Of a DNA stretch of 64,000 nucleotides, positions 45,480 to 52,551 are shown piece by piece. Below the pieces are notes generated by a model, which was given only the letters and a program-made list of their open reading frames with translations, was not told where the DNA came from and searched no databases. Every line of letters begins with the position of its first letter. The first letter of the stretch is position 1. Position numbers and translations under genes: made by a program. The stretch comes from Bacteroidetes bacterium MedPE-SWsnd-G2 (GTDB lineage Bacteria; Bacteroidota; Bacteroidia; Flavobacteriales; Flavobacteriaceae), in contig MPDE01000004.1 in assembly GCA_001874335.1 (NCBI GenBank), positions 186,001 to 250,000 of the forward strand, written 5' to 3'.

Positions 45480-46379
45480 TTACAATTTTTTAACTAAAGC
45501 TTCAATGGATTCAAAAGTAGAAATGGATTTTGGAAGTTGCTCTAAATCAATTGATTCTATACGTCTGCCTAATATCCAAAATTCATGTTTTTTGTCAGTA
45601 ATAATTTTACTTTCAAACTCTTTTAAATAGTCATTTATATCATCAATCTGCGGCATTACCGTAAAATACGAAATAAAAGTTATGTTATCATAAAAGTCGA
45701 TCACATCAGAAAGGCTGTTTAAAGGTACGCTTTGTCCCAAAAAGATAGAATGATGTTTGTGTGCAATAAGTTCGTAGTTTAAATAAAGTAAACCTAATTC
45801 ATGAACTTCATGTTCTGGTAGAAATAATACAAATGTCTTTGATGAACTGATATTAGCTTTAGATTGTAATATCTCTGTATGGATACCTATTTTTTGCCTA
45901 ATTAGCCCAGAAATAAAATGCTCGTGTGAAGGCGTAATTGTATTAGTTTGCCAAAGCAGACCTATTTCTTTTAACAATGGAATGAAATAATCTTTAAAAA
46001 TTTCTGAAAAATTGAGTTCTTCAGAAATCGAATTATAGGTTTTATAAAATAATGTTTGGTCAAAATTTAGCATCGACATTTTAAAGGAATTTAAAACGTG
46101 TTCCTTAGAATCGGATTGCATACTAATTTCCTTAACTAATACAGGAATATTTTCTTCTGGTAAATTGGCTATTTTAGAGATTTTATAGCCATTTTGATTT
46201 AGATAACTAACGTTTAATAGTTTTTGAAAATTTTTGAGATCGTAAAACCTAATGTTAGTTTCTGTTCTACTTGGCTCAAGTAAGCCGTATCGTTTTTCCC
46301 AAATGCGTATAGTGTGAGCCTTAATACCTGTTAAATTTTCAAGATCTTTAATGCTAAACTGACTCTTTATATTGTTCAT
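45480..46379 (-). CDS. CarH/LitR-like MerR regulator with B12-binding-type domain
   Basis: A 299-residue regulator. The MerR helix-turn-helix covers about 8-75 (FSIKDLENLTGIKAHTIRIW, then EKRYGLLEPSRT). The helical region 95-170 contains W143 then E153-H154, the W-x9-EH motif with which CarH caps adenosylcobalamin. The following domain holds E191-x-H193-x2-G196, matching the B12 DxHxxG motif with Asp replaced by Glu; LGQSVPLNSL corresponds to the SxL segment. I infer a light- and B12-responsive repressor of the crt genes. Binding of B12 is unproven, and the Asp-to-Glu change could matter. Confidence 0.85.
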   Translation of the reverse strand: MNNIKSQFSIKDLENLTGIKAHTIRIWEKRYGLLEPSRTETNIRFYDLKNFQKLLNVSYLNQNGYKISKIANLPEENIPVLVKEISMQSDSKEHVLNSFKMSMLNFDQTLFYKTYNSISEELNFSEIFKDYFIPLLKEIGLLWQTNTITPSHEHFISGLIRQKIGIHTEILQSKANISSSKTFVLFLPEHEVHELGLLYLNYELIAHKHHSIFLGQSVPLNSLSDVIDFYDNITFISYFTVMPQIDDINDYLKEFESKIITDKKHEFWILGRRIESIDLEQLPKSISTFESIEALVKKL

Positions 46380-46400
46380 TATTTATAGTAATATATTAAA

Positions 46401-46430
46401 CAAAAATAGGGAAAATATAAAGTAAGGCAA
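46401..46430 (-). promoter_or_regulatory. Promoter of the CarH-like regulator gene
   Basis: On the minus strand TTG (46430-46428), 19-base spacer, TATTTTTG (46408-46401) give a full consensus promoter 22 bases ahead of the ATG at 46379. The half-site ATTAAAC overlaps its downstream edge. Confidence 0.7.
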
Positions 46431-46579
46431 TAAAATTAACGTATAATTAAGTTTGAAGTATAGAAAATGATATTTATGACGCTACAATTACAACTGAAGT
46501 TTTTAAAGGTTGTCATTGAAAAAAGAGAGGTTGAATTCTAATACTTAGTAATTTAGATGTATTTCAAATTCATGCAAAA

Positions 46580-46608
46580 AAAAAGTTAAGCAAACTGCTT
46601 AACTTTTT
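46580..46608 (-). terminator. Terminator after tRNA-Lys copy 1
   Basis: aaaaagttaagca pairs with tgcttaacttttt around a 3-base loop; read on the minus strand it directly follows the tRNA. Confidence 0.75.
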
Positions 46609-46609
46609 G

Positions 46610-46682
46610 TGACCTGGCTGGGGCTCGAACCCAGGACCCTCTCCTTAAAAGGGAGATGCTCTACCAACTGAGCTACCAGGTC
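46610..46682 (-). tRNA. tRNA-Lys (anticodon TTT), copy 1
   Basis: Read on the minus strand: acceptor GACCTGG pairs with CCAGGTC (7 bp), D-arm GCTCAGTTGGTAGAGC, anticodon stem-loop TCTCC-CTTTTAA-GGAGA with anticodon TTT, T-arm CTGGG-TTCGAGC-CCCAG, discriminator A. No encoded CCA. It is identical in sequence to the copy at 46950-47022. Confidence 0.96.
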
Positions 46683-46713
46683 TAACGTTGTGTTTATTTC
46701 TCTAACGCGGGTG

Positions 46714-46721
46714 CAAATATA
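46714..46721 (-). promoter_or_regulatory. -7 box of tRNA-Lys copy 1
   Basis: TATATTTG on the minus strand matches TAnnTTTG about 31 bases upstream of the tRNA. No TTG at the -33 distance, unlike copy 2. Confidence 0.5.
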
Positions 46722-46810
46722 ATAACATTTTTTGTATTTAGAATATAAAAATGTGAAATAAATTGAAAGAAAAATAACTTTTAAAACATCATTTAAAATT
46801 CTATTAAAAG

Positions 46811-46894
46811 TGCGCACGAGAAGACTCGAACTTCCACGATCTTAAGATCACTAACCCCTCAAGCTAGCGCGTCTACCAATTCCGCCACGTGCGC
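46811..46894 (-). tRNA. tRNA-Leu (anticodon GAG)
   Basis: Read on the minus strand: acceptor GCGCACG pairs with CGTGCGC, D-arm GCGGAATTGGTAGACGC, anticodon stem CTAGC/GTTAG around TTGAGGG with anticodon GAG, a long variable arm (TGATCTTAAGATCGT) typical of class II tRNAs, and T-arm GAAG-TTCGAGT-CTTC. Discriminator A. No CCA is encoded. It sits between the two tRNA-Lys copies and has no promoter of its own that I can see. Confidence 0.95.
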
Positions 46895-46918
46895 ATTAAA
46901 AAGAAATATAAATGTAAA

Positions 46919-46948
46919 AAAAAAGTTAAGCAAATGCTTAACTTTTTT
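46919..46948 (-). terminator. Terminator after tRNA-Lys copy 2
   Basis: aaaaaagttaagca pairs with tgcttaactttttt; it lies between tRNA-Lys copy 2 and tRNA-Leu, which raises the question of how tRNA-Leu is transcribed. Confidence 0.7.
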
Positions 46949-46949
46949 G

Positions 46950-47022
46950 TGACCTGGCTGGGGCTCGAACCCAGGACCCTCTCCTTAAAAGGGAGATGCT
47001 CTACCAACTGAGCTACCAGGTC
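46950..47022 (-). tRNA. tRNA-Lys (anticodon TTT), copy 2
   Basis: Identical to the copy at 46610-46682 across the full cloverleaf, with anticodon TTT and discriminator A. First gene of the tRNA island in the direction of transcription. Confidence 0.96.
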
Positions 47023-47052
47023 TAACGTTGTTTTGTTTTCCTAACGCGGGTG

Positions 47053-47082
47053 CAAATATAACATCTATTTTTCGTTATGCAA
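47053..47082 (-). promoter_or_regulatory. Promoter of the tRNA island (tRNA-Lys copy 2)
   Basis: On the minus strand TTG (47082-47080), 19-base spacer, TATATTTG (47060-47053): a full promoter match 30 bases from the tRNA. Confidence 0.7.
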
Positions 47083-47156
47083 GGTCTTTTTTAAGTTTTT
47101 TTTCTTTTTTTTGCAGTATGATTTATAACTGTTTTAAACTCAGTAAATAATATACA

Positions 47157-47678
47157 ATGAAGATTATTATTTTAGGTTACATGGGGGCTGGGAAGTCTAC
47201 TATAGGTAAAAACTTGGCAAACAATCTGGGTTTAAATTTTATTGATTTAGACGATTTTATAATACAAAAGGAGTCGCTTTCAATTAAAGATATATTTAAT
47301 ACAAAAGGCGAATTGTATTTTAGAAAAGTGGAACGGAAATATCTTTCTGAAATTATGCAGTCCCCTAATGATTTTATTTTGAGTGTTGGGGGAGGCACAC
47401 CGTGTTATGGTGATAATCTAAACCTGATTAATGAAAACGAGAATAGTCGTTCAATTTATCTAAAGGGAAGTATTCCCTTTTTAGCCATTCGCTTATTCAA
47501 TGAAAAAGAGCAAAGACCTTTAATAGCTCATCTGAAAGATATGGACCAATTGACCGAGTTTTTAGGCAAACATTTGTTTGAAAGAAATCAGTTTTATAAT
47601 AAAGCCGACCAGACTATAGTCATAGATAATAAATCAATTTCAGAAATAACAGAAGAGATTAAAGCAACATTAATCTAA
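47157..47678 (+). CDS. aroK: Shikimate kinase
   Basis: A 173-residue P-loop kinase. KIIILGYMGAGKSTIGKNLA carries Walker A, NFIDLDDFI the shikimate-binding Asp, LYFRKVERKYLSEI the FRxxE motif and ILSVGGGTPCY the GGG motif. RPLIAHLKDMD is the lid with its conserved Arg. It phosphorylates shikimate at the 3-position in chorismate synthesis. It overlaps the convergent phosphoribosyltransferase gene by 9 bases. Confidence 0.95.
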   Translation: MKIIILGYMGAGKSTIGKNLANNLGLNFIDLDDFIIQKESLSIKDIFNTKGELYFRKVERKYLSEIMQSPNDFILSVGGGTPCYGDNLNLINENENSRSIYLKGSIPFLAIRLFNEKEQRPLIAHLKDMDQLTEFLGKHLFERNQFYNKADQTIVIDNKSISEITEEIKATLI

Positions 47679-48173
47679 ATAAGCCTGACTGTCCTTACCT
47701 GTTAAAATTACTTCAACATGTTCATGAATTGAAGTGGATAGAGAAATTCCTTTAAAATCTGCTTTTACGGGATACTTTTTATGGTTTCTATTAACCAAAA
47801 CAGCGGTTTTAAATTGTTTTAAAGGGACATCTAAAAAGTGTTTCACACCATATATTAAGGTGCTACCTGAATTTAAAACATCATCAATTAACACCACTGA
47901 TTTGTTACTGTATTCTTCTGCAGGAATAGAAGTTTCAATTTTTGACTGTGGCGCCTTTTTATTGATTTTTACTTTGCAAAGAATTGGATTTAAATCTGAA
48001 ATCTTTTCAAGAATGGTTTTCAGTTTTTTAGCCATGACATAACCATTGCTATCAATACCAGCTAAAACAATTTCTGTTTCATCAACATTACTTTCATAAA
48101 TTTGATACGCTATTCGTCTTAATTTATGAGTGATTTGCTTTTGAGTTAGTATGGTGTTTTGAGTTTCATTCAT
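47670..48173 (-). CDS. Phosphoribosyltransferase family protein (PyrR-like fold)
   Basis: A 167-residue PRTase. KSVVLIDDVLNSGSTLIYGV is the PRPP-binding loop (two acidic residues, then SGxT), and VLAGIDSNGYVMAKKLKTIL is the N-terminal strand-helix. The size and pattern fit PyrR-like or hypoxanthine/uracil PRTases; the label PyrR regulator is common for this group in Bacteroidota but I cannot see features proving RNA binding. Likely cytoplasmic. The S4 protein gene lies 83 bases upstream on the same strand. Confidence 0.82.
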   Translation of the reverse strand: MNETQNTILTQKQITHKLRRIAYQIYESNVDETEIVLAGIDSNGYVMAKKLKTILEKISDLNPILCKVKINKKAPQSKIETSIPAEEYSNKSVVLIDDVLNSGSTLIYGVKHFLDVPLKQFKTAVLVNRNHKKYPVKADFKGISLSTSIHEHVEVILTGKDSQAYLD

Positions 48174-48255
48174 GGATTAGAATATTTATTCAAATATAAA
48201 AAATACGTTTGCCAAAATCTAAACAGTACTTTTAAAAAAATAGAATATTTAACGA

Positions 48256-48636
48256 TTAATTTTCATCTTCAGGTTCTGTCGTGTAATCATCAATGTCTCT
48301 TCTGTCTTTTTTTGTAGGTCTACCTGTTCCTTTTTTACGGTAATGATCTTTAGCAAATTTTATTAATTCTTGCGCTTCAAATTCAGATTTAGGAGTGGTA
48401 TCAGTTCGATACAAATCAACCAATTTAGCTCCAACTCTATTAGGAGGTAATTCAATAACCTGCATGGAGTAGTTTATTTGATTTTTTCTAACCGTAATTT
48501 TATCACTTGGGTATACGTCACGACTGGGCTTTACGGCACTATCATTTATCCTAACGTGACCTTTTTTACAAGCATTTGTAGCAATGCTTCTGGTCTTAAA
48601 ATATCTAACACACCAAAGGTATTTATCTATACGCAT
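48256..48636 (-). CDS. S4-domain RNA-binding protein (HslR/Hsp15-like)
   Basis: A 126-residue protein. The S4 domain fills the first 60 residues: MRIDKYLWCVRYFKTRSIAT, then NACKKGHVRINDSAVKPSRD. The basic and acidic tail (KKGTGRPTKKDRRDIDDY) is typical of the HslR/Hsp15 group. Hsp15 recognises stalled 50S subunits carrying peptidyl-tRNA and helps recycle them. That role is inferred from homology. Confidence 0.87.
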   Translation of the reverse strand: MRIDKYLWCVRYFKTRSIATNACKKGHVRINDSAVKPSRDVYPSDKITVRKNQINYSMQVIELPPNRVGAKLVDLYRTDTTPKSEFEAQELIKFAKDHYRKKGTGRPTKKDRRDIDDYTTEPEDEN

Positions 48637-48774
48637 ATGAATATTAAAAAATCTACGTTAATCTTATTGTACAAAAATATTATATTATTGTATCTTGCGC
48701 CTCAAAAATAAGCATTAAAGTACCTTTATTTGTGGAGGTTCTTCAATTACTTTAAAAAAAGAAAAATACATTCT

Positions 48775-49716
48775 ATGAAAATAAATAAGTATGTCGTTGC
48801 GCTAATAATTTCAGGTTTTTTAGGAATTATGGCGTGTACTCCAGATGACGACAATGTTGAGTTAGTTCCTGAAAGAGATAGAACAGAACAACAGGTGGTG
48901 GATAATGACTCATTACTTGGATACTTTGAAACCCATTATTATAATTCAAGTCTTTTTGAAGTTCCAGGAAACTACTCATTAGATGATATCGTCATCACAG
49001 AATTACCTAAAGACGATAACGGTAATTATTTAGCTTTACCAGATCCAGACAATAATACGTTATTAATGGATGATGTAGAAGAGCATACAACGGTTTATCA
49101 AGAAACAGATTATAAATATTATATTTTAAGGTTAAACCAAGGTGGTGGCGAAGCTTCTCCTTATTTTGTGGATGATGTTAGAATTAACTACAAAGGTAAT
49201 TTAATGGACGAAGATGTGTTTGATAGCACAGTTAACCCTACAACTTTTGACTTAATAAATTTAATTAGAGGGTGGCAGTTAGTTTTGCCACAATTTAATG
49301 AAAGTACAGGATTTATTAACAACCCTGATGGAACAGTACAATTTGAAAACTATGGCTTTGGTGTTATGTTTTTACCTTCTGGTTTAGGATATTATTCTGC
49401 ACCTCCTATTGGTGTGCCATCTTATTCTAACATGATTTTTAAATTTGAATTATACCAAACAGAAATTAACGATCATGAGGCAGATAACGTACCTTCTTAC
49501 TTAGAAGATTTAGATCAAGATTTAGATATATTTAATGATGATACCGATGGCGATGATATTCCTAACTTTTTAGATCTGGATGATGACGGTGATGGGATAT
49601 TCACAGCTTTCGAAGACATTGATGGCGATGGAGATCCTACAAACGATATTGGAGCAAACGGAATCCCAAAGTATTTAGATCCTGAAGAAACAGAATCAAC
49701 CGAAGATGATAATTAA
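48775..49716 (+). CDS. FKBP-type peptidyl-prolyl isomerase lipoprotein with Ca-binding C-terminal repeats
   Basis: From the ATG at 48775 the product is 313 residues. The lipoprotein signal MKINKYVVALIISGFLGIMAC ends in MAC. The FKBP domain lies in the middle (DDVRINYKGNLMDEDVFDST, then LIRGWQLVLPQFNE, then SYSNMIFKFELYQTEI). The C-terminal 70 residues are acidic repeats of the type DxDxDG: DLDQDLDIFNDDTDGDDIPN, DLDDDGDGIFTAFEDIDGDG, like thrombospondin type 3 calcium sites. It is probably a surface or periplasmic isomerase whose tail binds Ca2+. An upstream ATG at 48730 is possible but would hide the signal. Confidence 0.88.
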   Translation: MKINKYVVALIISGFLGIMACTPDDDNVELVPERDRTEQQVVDNDSLLGYFETHYYNSSLFEVPGNYSLDDIVITELPKDDNGNYLALPDPDNNTLLMDDVEEHTTVYQETDYKYYILRLNQGGGEASPYFVDDVRINYKGNLMDEDVFDSTVNPTTFDLINLIRGWQLVLPQFNESTGFINNPDGTVQFENYGFGVMFLPSGLGYYSAPPIGVPSYSNMIFKFELYQTEINDHEADNVPSYLEDLDQDLDIFNDDTDGDDIPNFLDLDDDGDGIFTAFEDIDGDGDPTNDIGANGIPKYLDPEETESTEDDN

Positions 49717-49732
49717 TCTAATTACAGTAAAT

Positions 49733-49760
49733 AAAAAAGCACCTATGAGGTGCTTTTTTT
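49733..49760 (+). terminator. Terminator after the FKBP gene
   Basis: aaaaaagcacct pairs with aggtgctttttt around loop atg, followed by more T. Confidence 0.85.
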
Positions 49761-49772
49761 AGGCCTAATTTT

Positions 49773-49850
49773 AACTGAATACAACTGAATACAACTGAAT
49801 ACAACTGAATACAACTGAATACAACTGAATACAACTGAATACAACTGAAT
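49773..49850. repeat. Tandem repeat of a 10-bp unit, ACAACTGAAT, about 7.8 copies
   Basis: Seven perfect consecutive copies (49781-49850) preceded by a partial copy aactgaat (49773-49780). It lies between two terminators of convergent genes and codes for nothing. No variation between full copies, which implies recent slippage expansion. Confidence 0.97.
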
Positions 49851-49861
49851 AGTAATAAAAA

Positions 49862-49890
49862 AAGCCGCTAATTAATAGCGGCTCTTTTTA
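49862..49890 (-). terminator. Terminator after the porin gene
   Basis: agccgcta (49863-49870) pairs with tagcggct (49876-49883) around loop attaa. On the minus strand the stem is followed by a T run. Confidence 0.8.
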
Positions 49891-49907
49891 TTTTTATAAT
49901 GAATGAA

Positions 49908-50519
49908 TTAACTCTTATTTTTATTCTTTCCGCCTTTTAGGCCAAATGAAACGCTTAAAATTAATTGTTCTGGACGCGTATCTAAGGTTCCTAATACAAT
50001 GCCGTTATTATCTAAAAGATTAGCTTCATTAGAGCTAAAACCTCTTTCGTATCTTAAATCAATACCAAGGTTGCCTAAATTAACGCCTACACCAAAATGT
50101 AAACCTGCAGTGATATTGTCATCTAAATCAGAGATGTTTAAATTCTCAAAATTCTTGTCAATGATAAATTGAAAAGCTGGGCCTACAAAAACATTTAAAG
50201 GGCCAATCAGTCTAAATCCAACCAATAAAGGCGCATCAATACGTTTTAATGTTAGCTCACCTGCGCTGTAATCACTTTTGGTTTGTGTATACATTAACTC
50301 AGGTTTGAAAAATATACCTCTTCCAATTTTACCATATACACCTAAATGAAATCCAACGTTACCGTCAGGGTCTTCAGCTGCATCAGTTACAGAATTGACA
50401 ATATCTCCATTGGAGTTGTAGTTTAGACCACCTTTTATTCCAAATCCAGATTTACCTTGCGCAAAACTGCCAATGCTAAATAATAAACAGACTAATCCCG
50501 TTAAAAATAATTTTTTCAT
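49908..50519 (-). CDS. Outer-membrane beta-barrel protein (porin-like, OMP_b-brl_2)
   Basis: A 203-residue protein with a Sec signal (MKKLFLTGLVCLLFSIGSFAQ). The mature part has the compact eight-strand barrel pattern: GFGIKGGLNYNSNGDIVNSV, GFHLGVYGKIGRGIFFKPEL, DAPLLVGFRLIGPLNVFVGP, and the end RPEQLILSVSFGLKGGKNKN. This PorT/OmpW-size family is very common in Bacteroidota; individual roles are mostly unknown. It has its own terminator and probably its own promoter. Confidence 0.85.
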   Translation of the reverse strand: MKKLFLTGLVCLLFSIGSFAQGKSGFGIKGGLNYNSNGDIVNSVTDAAEDPDGNVGFHLGVYGKIGRGIFFKPELMYTQTKSDYSAGELTLKRIDAPLLVGFRLIGPLNVFVGPAFQFIIDKNFENLNISDLDDNITAGLHFGVGVNLGNLGIDLRYERGFSSNEANLLDNNGIVLGTLDTRPEQLILSVSFGLKGGKNKNKS

Positions 50520-50557
50520 AGTTTTTGGTTTATAACAAAAACGGAATATAGTAAGAA

Positions 50558-51511
50558 TTATTTTCTTTTCATTACGGTTTCAGAAGCCTTTACAATTGCT
50601 TCGCAATTAAGACCATACTTTTCCATTAGCTGAGCAGGGGTTCCTGATTCACCAAAAGTATCCATTGTAGCTACATATTCTTGTGGAGTTGGATTGTTCA
50701 TAGATAATGTTCTAGCAACACTTTCTCCTAATCCACCCAAAATATTATGCTCTTCAGCAGTAACGATACAACCAGTTTTAGCAACAGATTTTAAAATAAT
50801 TTCTTCATCTAATGGTTTAATAGTGTGAATGTTTATCACTTCTGCACTAACACCTTTTTCTTCTAAAGCTTCTGCTGCTAATAAGGCCTCCCAAACAAGG
50901 TGACCTGTTGCAACGATAGTTACATCAGTTCCTTCAGACATTAAAACACCTTTGCCTATTTCAAATTTCTCATCAGCAGGCGTGTAGTTTGGCACTACAG
51001 GACGACCAAATCTTAAATAAACAGGTCCGTCATGTTCAGCAATTGCAATAGTTGCTGCTTTAGTTTGGTTGTAATCACAAGTATTGATTACTGTCATACC
51101 AGGTAACATTTTCATTAACCCGATATCTTCTAATATTTGATGTGTTGCTCCATCTTCTCCAAGAGTAAGACCCGCGTGAGAAGCACAAACTTTTACATTT
51201 TTACCAGAGTATGCAATTGATTGTCTGATTTGGTCATAAACACGACCTGTAGAGAAGTTAGCAAAGGTTCCAGTAAAAGGAATTTTACCTCCAACAGTTA
51301 AACCTGCAGCAATTCCCATCATGTTAGCTTCTGCAATACCAATTTGAAAAAACCTTTCAGGGTTTTCTTCAATAAATTTGTTCATTTTTAAAGAACCAAT
51401 TAAATCAGCACATAATGCCACGACATTAGGGTTAGTTCTTCCAAGTTCTGCTAAACCAGCTCCAAATCCTGAACGGGTGTCTTTACTTCCTTGATTTATA
51501 TATTTTTTCAT
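50558..51511 (-). CDS. Transketolase, C-terminal subunit
   Basis: A 317-residue protein with the pyrimidine-binding and C-terminal transketolase domains: NPERFFQIGIAEANMMGIAA contains the catalytic Glu for thiamine activation, HAGLTLGEDGATHQILEDIG is the substrate loop, and VTIVATGHLVWEALLAAEAL opens the third domain. Bacteroidota and many other bacteria split transketolase into two polypeptides; together they transfer two-carbon units in the non-oxidative pentose phosphate pathway. It follows the N-terminal subunit gene after 23 bases. Confidence 0.92.
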   Translation of the reverse strand: MKKYINQGSKDTRSGFGAGLAELGRTNPNVVALCADLIGSLKMNKFIEENPERFFQIGIAEANMMGIAAGLTVGGKIPFTGTFANFSTGRVYDQIRQSIAYSGKNVKVCASHAGLTLGEDGATHQILEDIGLMKMLPGMTVINTCDYNQTKAATIAIAEHDGPVYLRFGRPVVPNYTPADEKFEIGKGVLMSEGTDVTIVATGHLVWEALLAAEALEEKGVSAEVINIHTIKPLDEEIILKSVAKTGCIVTAEEHNILGGLGESVARTLSMNNPTPQEYVATMDTFGESGTPAQLMEKYGLNCEAIVKASETVMKRK

Positions 51512-51534
51512 TTTTGTTGTCTTAAAAGTTGGAA

Positions 51535-52380
51535 TTAATAATCACCTAAAGTTTCAGGGTTTTGTTCTAAGCCTATCGCTAATTGCTCGTCGTTTGGAGC
51601 TTTACCATGCCAAGCATGAGTGTGCATCATAAAATCAACACCGTTACCCATTACTGTTTTTAATAATACGCAAACTGGCTTTCCTTGTCCTGTTTTAGAC
51701 TTGGCAATTGCCATACCATCTATAATAGATTGGATGTCATTACCGTTTTCAATTTCAACTACTGTCCAGTCAAATGCTTCAAATTTAGTTTTAACATCAC
51801 CAAGAGATAAAACTGTATCAGTAGATCCATCAATTTGTTGACCGTTTAAATCAACCGTGCAAATTAAATTGTCAACTTTATTACTAGAAGCATACATAAT
51901 GGCTTCCCAGTTTTGTCCTTCTTGTAATTCACCATCACCGTGTAAAGAGTACACTAATTTTGAATCTCCATTAAGTTTTTTAGCTTGAGCAGCACCTAAT
52001 GCCACAGACATCCCTTGACCTAATGAGCCAGAAGCGATTCTAATACCTGGTAAACCTTCGTGAGTTGTTGGGTGACCTTGTAATCTCGAATTTAATATTC
52101 TAAATGTATTTAATTCTTCAACCGGAAAATAACCTGTACGAGCAAGTACGCTATACATTACAGGAGAAATATGACCGTTAGATAAGAAGAATAAATCCTC
52201 ACCATTCCCGTCCATATCAAATCCTTCTTTTCTTTCCATAATTTCATTGTACAAAGTAACCAAGAACTCTGCACAACCTAGTGAACCTCCTGGGTGACCA
52301 GAATTCACTTTATGAACCATTCGTAAAATATCTCTACGAGTTTGTGTGGTTAAATCTTCTAAATGTTGTGTGTTTGACAT
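51535..52380 (-). CDS. Transketolase, N-terminal (TPP-binding) subunit
   Basis: A 281-residue protein. VNSGHPGGSLGCAEFLVTLY is the pyrophosphate-binding start, and YSLHGDGELQEGQNWEAIMY is the thiamine diphosphate motif (GDG and about 27 residues later DLNGQQ, the N that binds Mg2+). TMGNGVDFMMHTHAWHGKAP carries substrate-binding histidines. It forms one active transketolase with the next gene's product. A full promoter precedes it. Confidence 0.93.
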   Translation of the reverse strand: MSNTQHLEDLTTQTRRDILRMVHKVNSGHPGGSLGCAEFLVTLYNEIMERKEGFDMDGNGEDLFFLSNGHISPVMYSVLARTGYFPVEELNTFRILNSRLQGHPTTHEGLPGIRIASGSLGQGMSVALGAAQAKKLNGDSKLVYSLHGDGELQEGQNWEAIMYASSNKVDNLICTVDLNGQQIDGSTDTVLSLGDVKTKFEAFDWTVVEIENGNDIQSIIDGMAIAKSKTGQGKPVCVLLKTVMGNGVDFMMHTHAWHGKAPNDEQLAIGLEQNPETLGDY

Positions 52381-52406
52381 ATTAAAGTACTTATATTTTT
52401 CAACCC

Positions 52407-52436
52407 CAAAAATAAGTCTTTATCATAGCTTAACAA
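52407..52436 (-). promoter_or_regulatory. Promoter of the transketolase operon
   Basis: On the minus strand TTG (52436-52434), 19-base spacer, TATTTTTG (52414-52407): a full consensus promoter 27 bases ahead of the ATG at 52380. Confidence 0.75.
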
Positions 52437-52501
52437 AGTAAAGATTGTCCATTTTTAGTAAAGGTTTTCTGAGAGATGTTAATTTTATTTTTTTATTCTA
52501 A

Positions 52502-52530
52502 TTGATATCGTTTTTACTTAATTATCTTTG
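52502..52530 (+). promoter_or_regulatory. Promoter of tgt
   Basis: TTG (52502-52504), 18-base spacer, TATCTTTG (52523-52530). The -7 box covers an upstream ATG-like codon at 52528, so translation must begin at 52552. Confidence 0.75.
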
Positions 52531-52551
52531 CCTTCTTATGAAATTTTGATT

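Larger units (their letters stand above)
46580..46721 (-). repeat. tRNA-Lys cassette, copy 1 (duplicated unit)
   Basis: 142 bases: terminator, tRNA-Lys, a 31-base leader beginning taacgttg and ending ctaacgcgggtg, and the -7 box. A near-identical unit lies at 46919-47060; the tRNA parts are identical. Confidence 0.8.
46919..47060 (-). repeat. tRNA-Lys cassette, copy 2 (duplicated unit)
   Basis: 142 bases matching the unit at 46580-46721: terminator, identical tRNA-Lys, leader and -7 box. Differences are a few bases in the hairpin loop and leader. Confidence 0.8.

Noticed and set aside
45427-45630. 67-codon plus-strand frame over the crtI/regulator gap
   Set aside because: Most of it is antisense to the end of the regulator gene, and the rest covers the promoter region.
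46467-46541. 24-codon frame divergent from the CarH-like regulator gene
   Set aside because: Too short, no family, no ribosome binding site; expected by chance.
46599-46817. 72-codon frame on the minus strand in the tRNA island
   Set aside because: It runs through tRNA-Lys copy 1 and its leader; the cloverleaf explains the sequence.
46580-47060. Direct repeats resembling a CRISPR array
   Set aside because: Two units of 142 bases, each a full tRNA-Lys cassette; no spacers and no cas genes.
49773-49850. Tandem repeat as a CRISPR or coding repeat
   Set aside because: The 10-bp units abut with no spacers and lie outside any reading frame of a gene.
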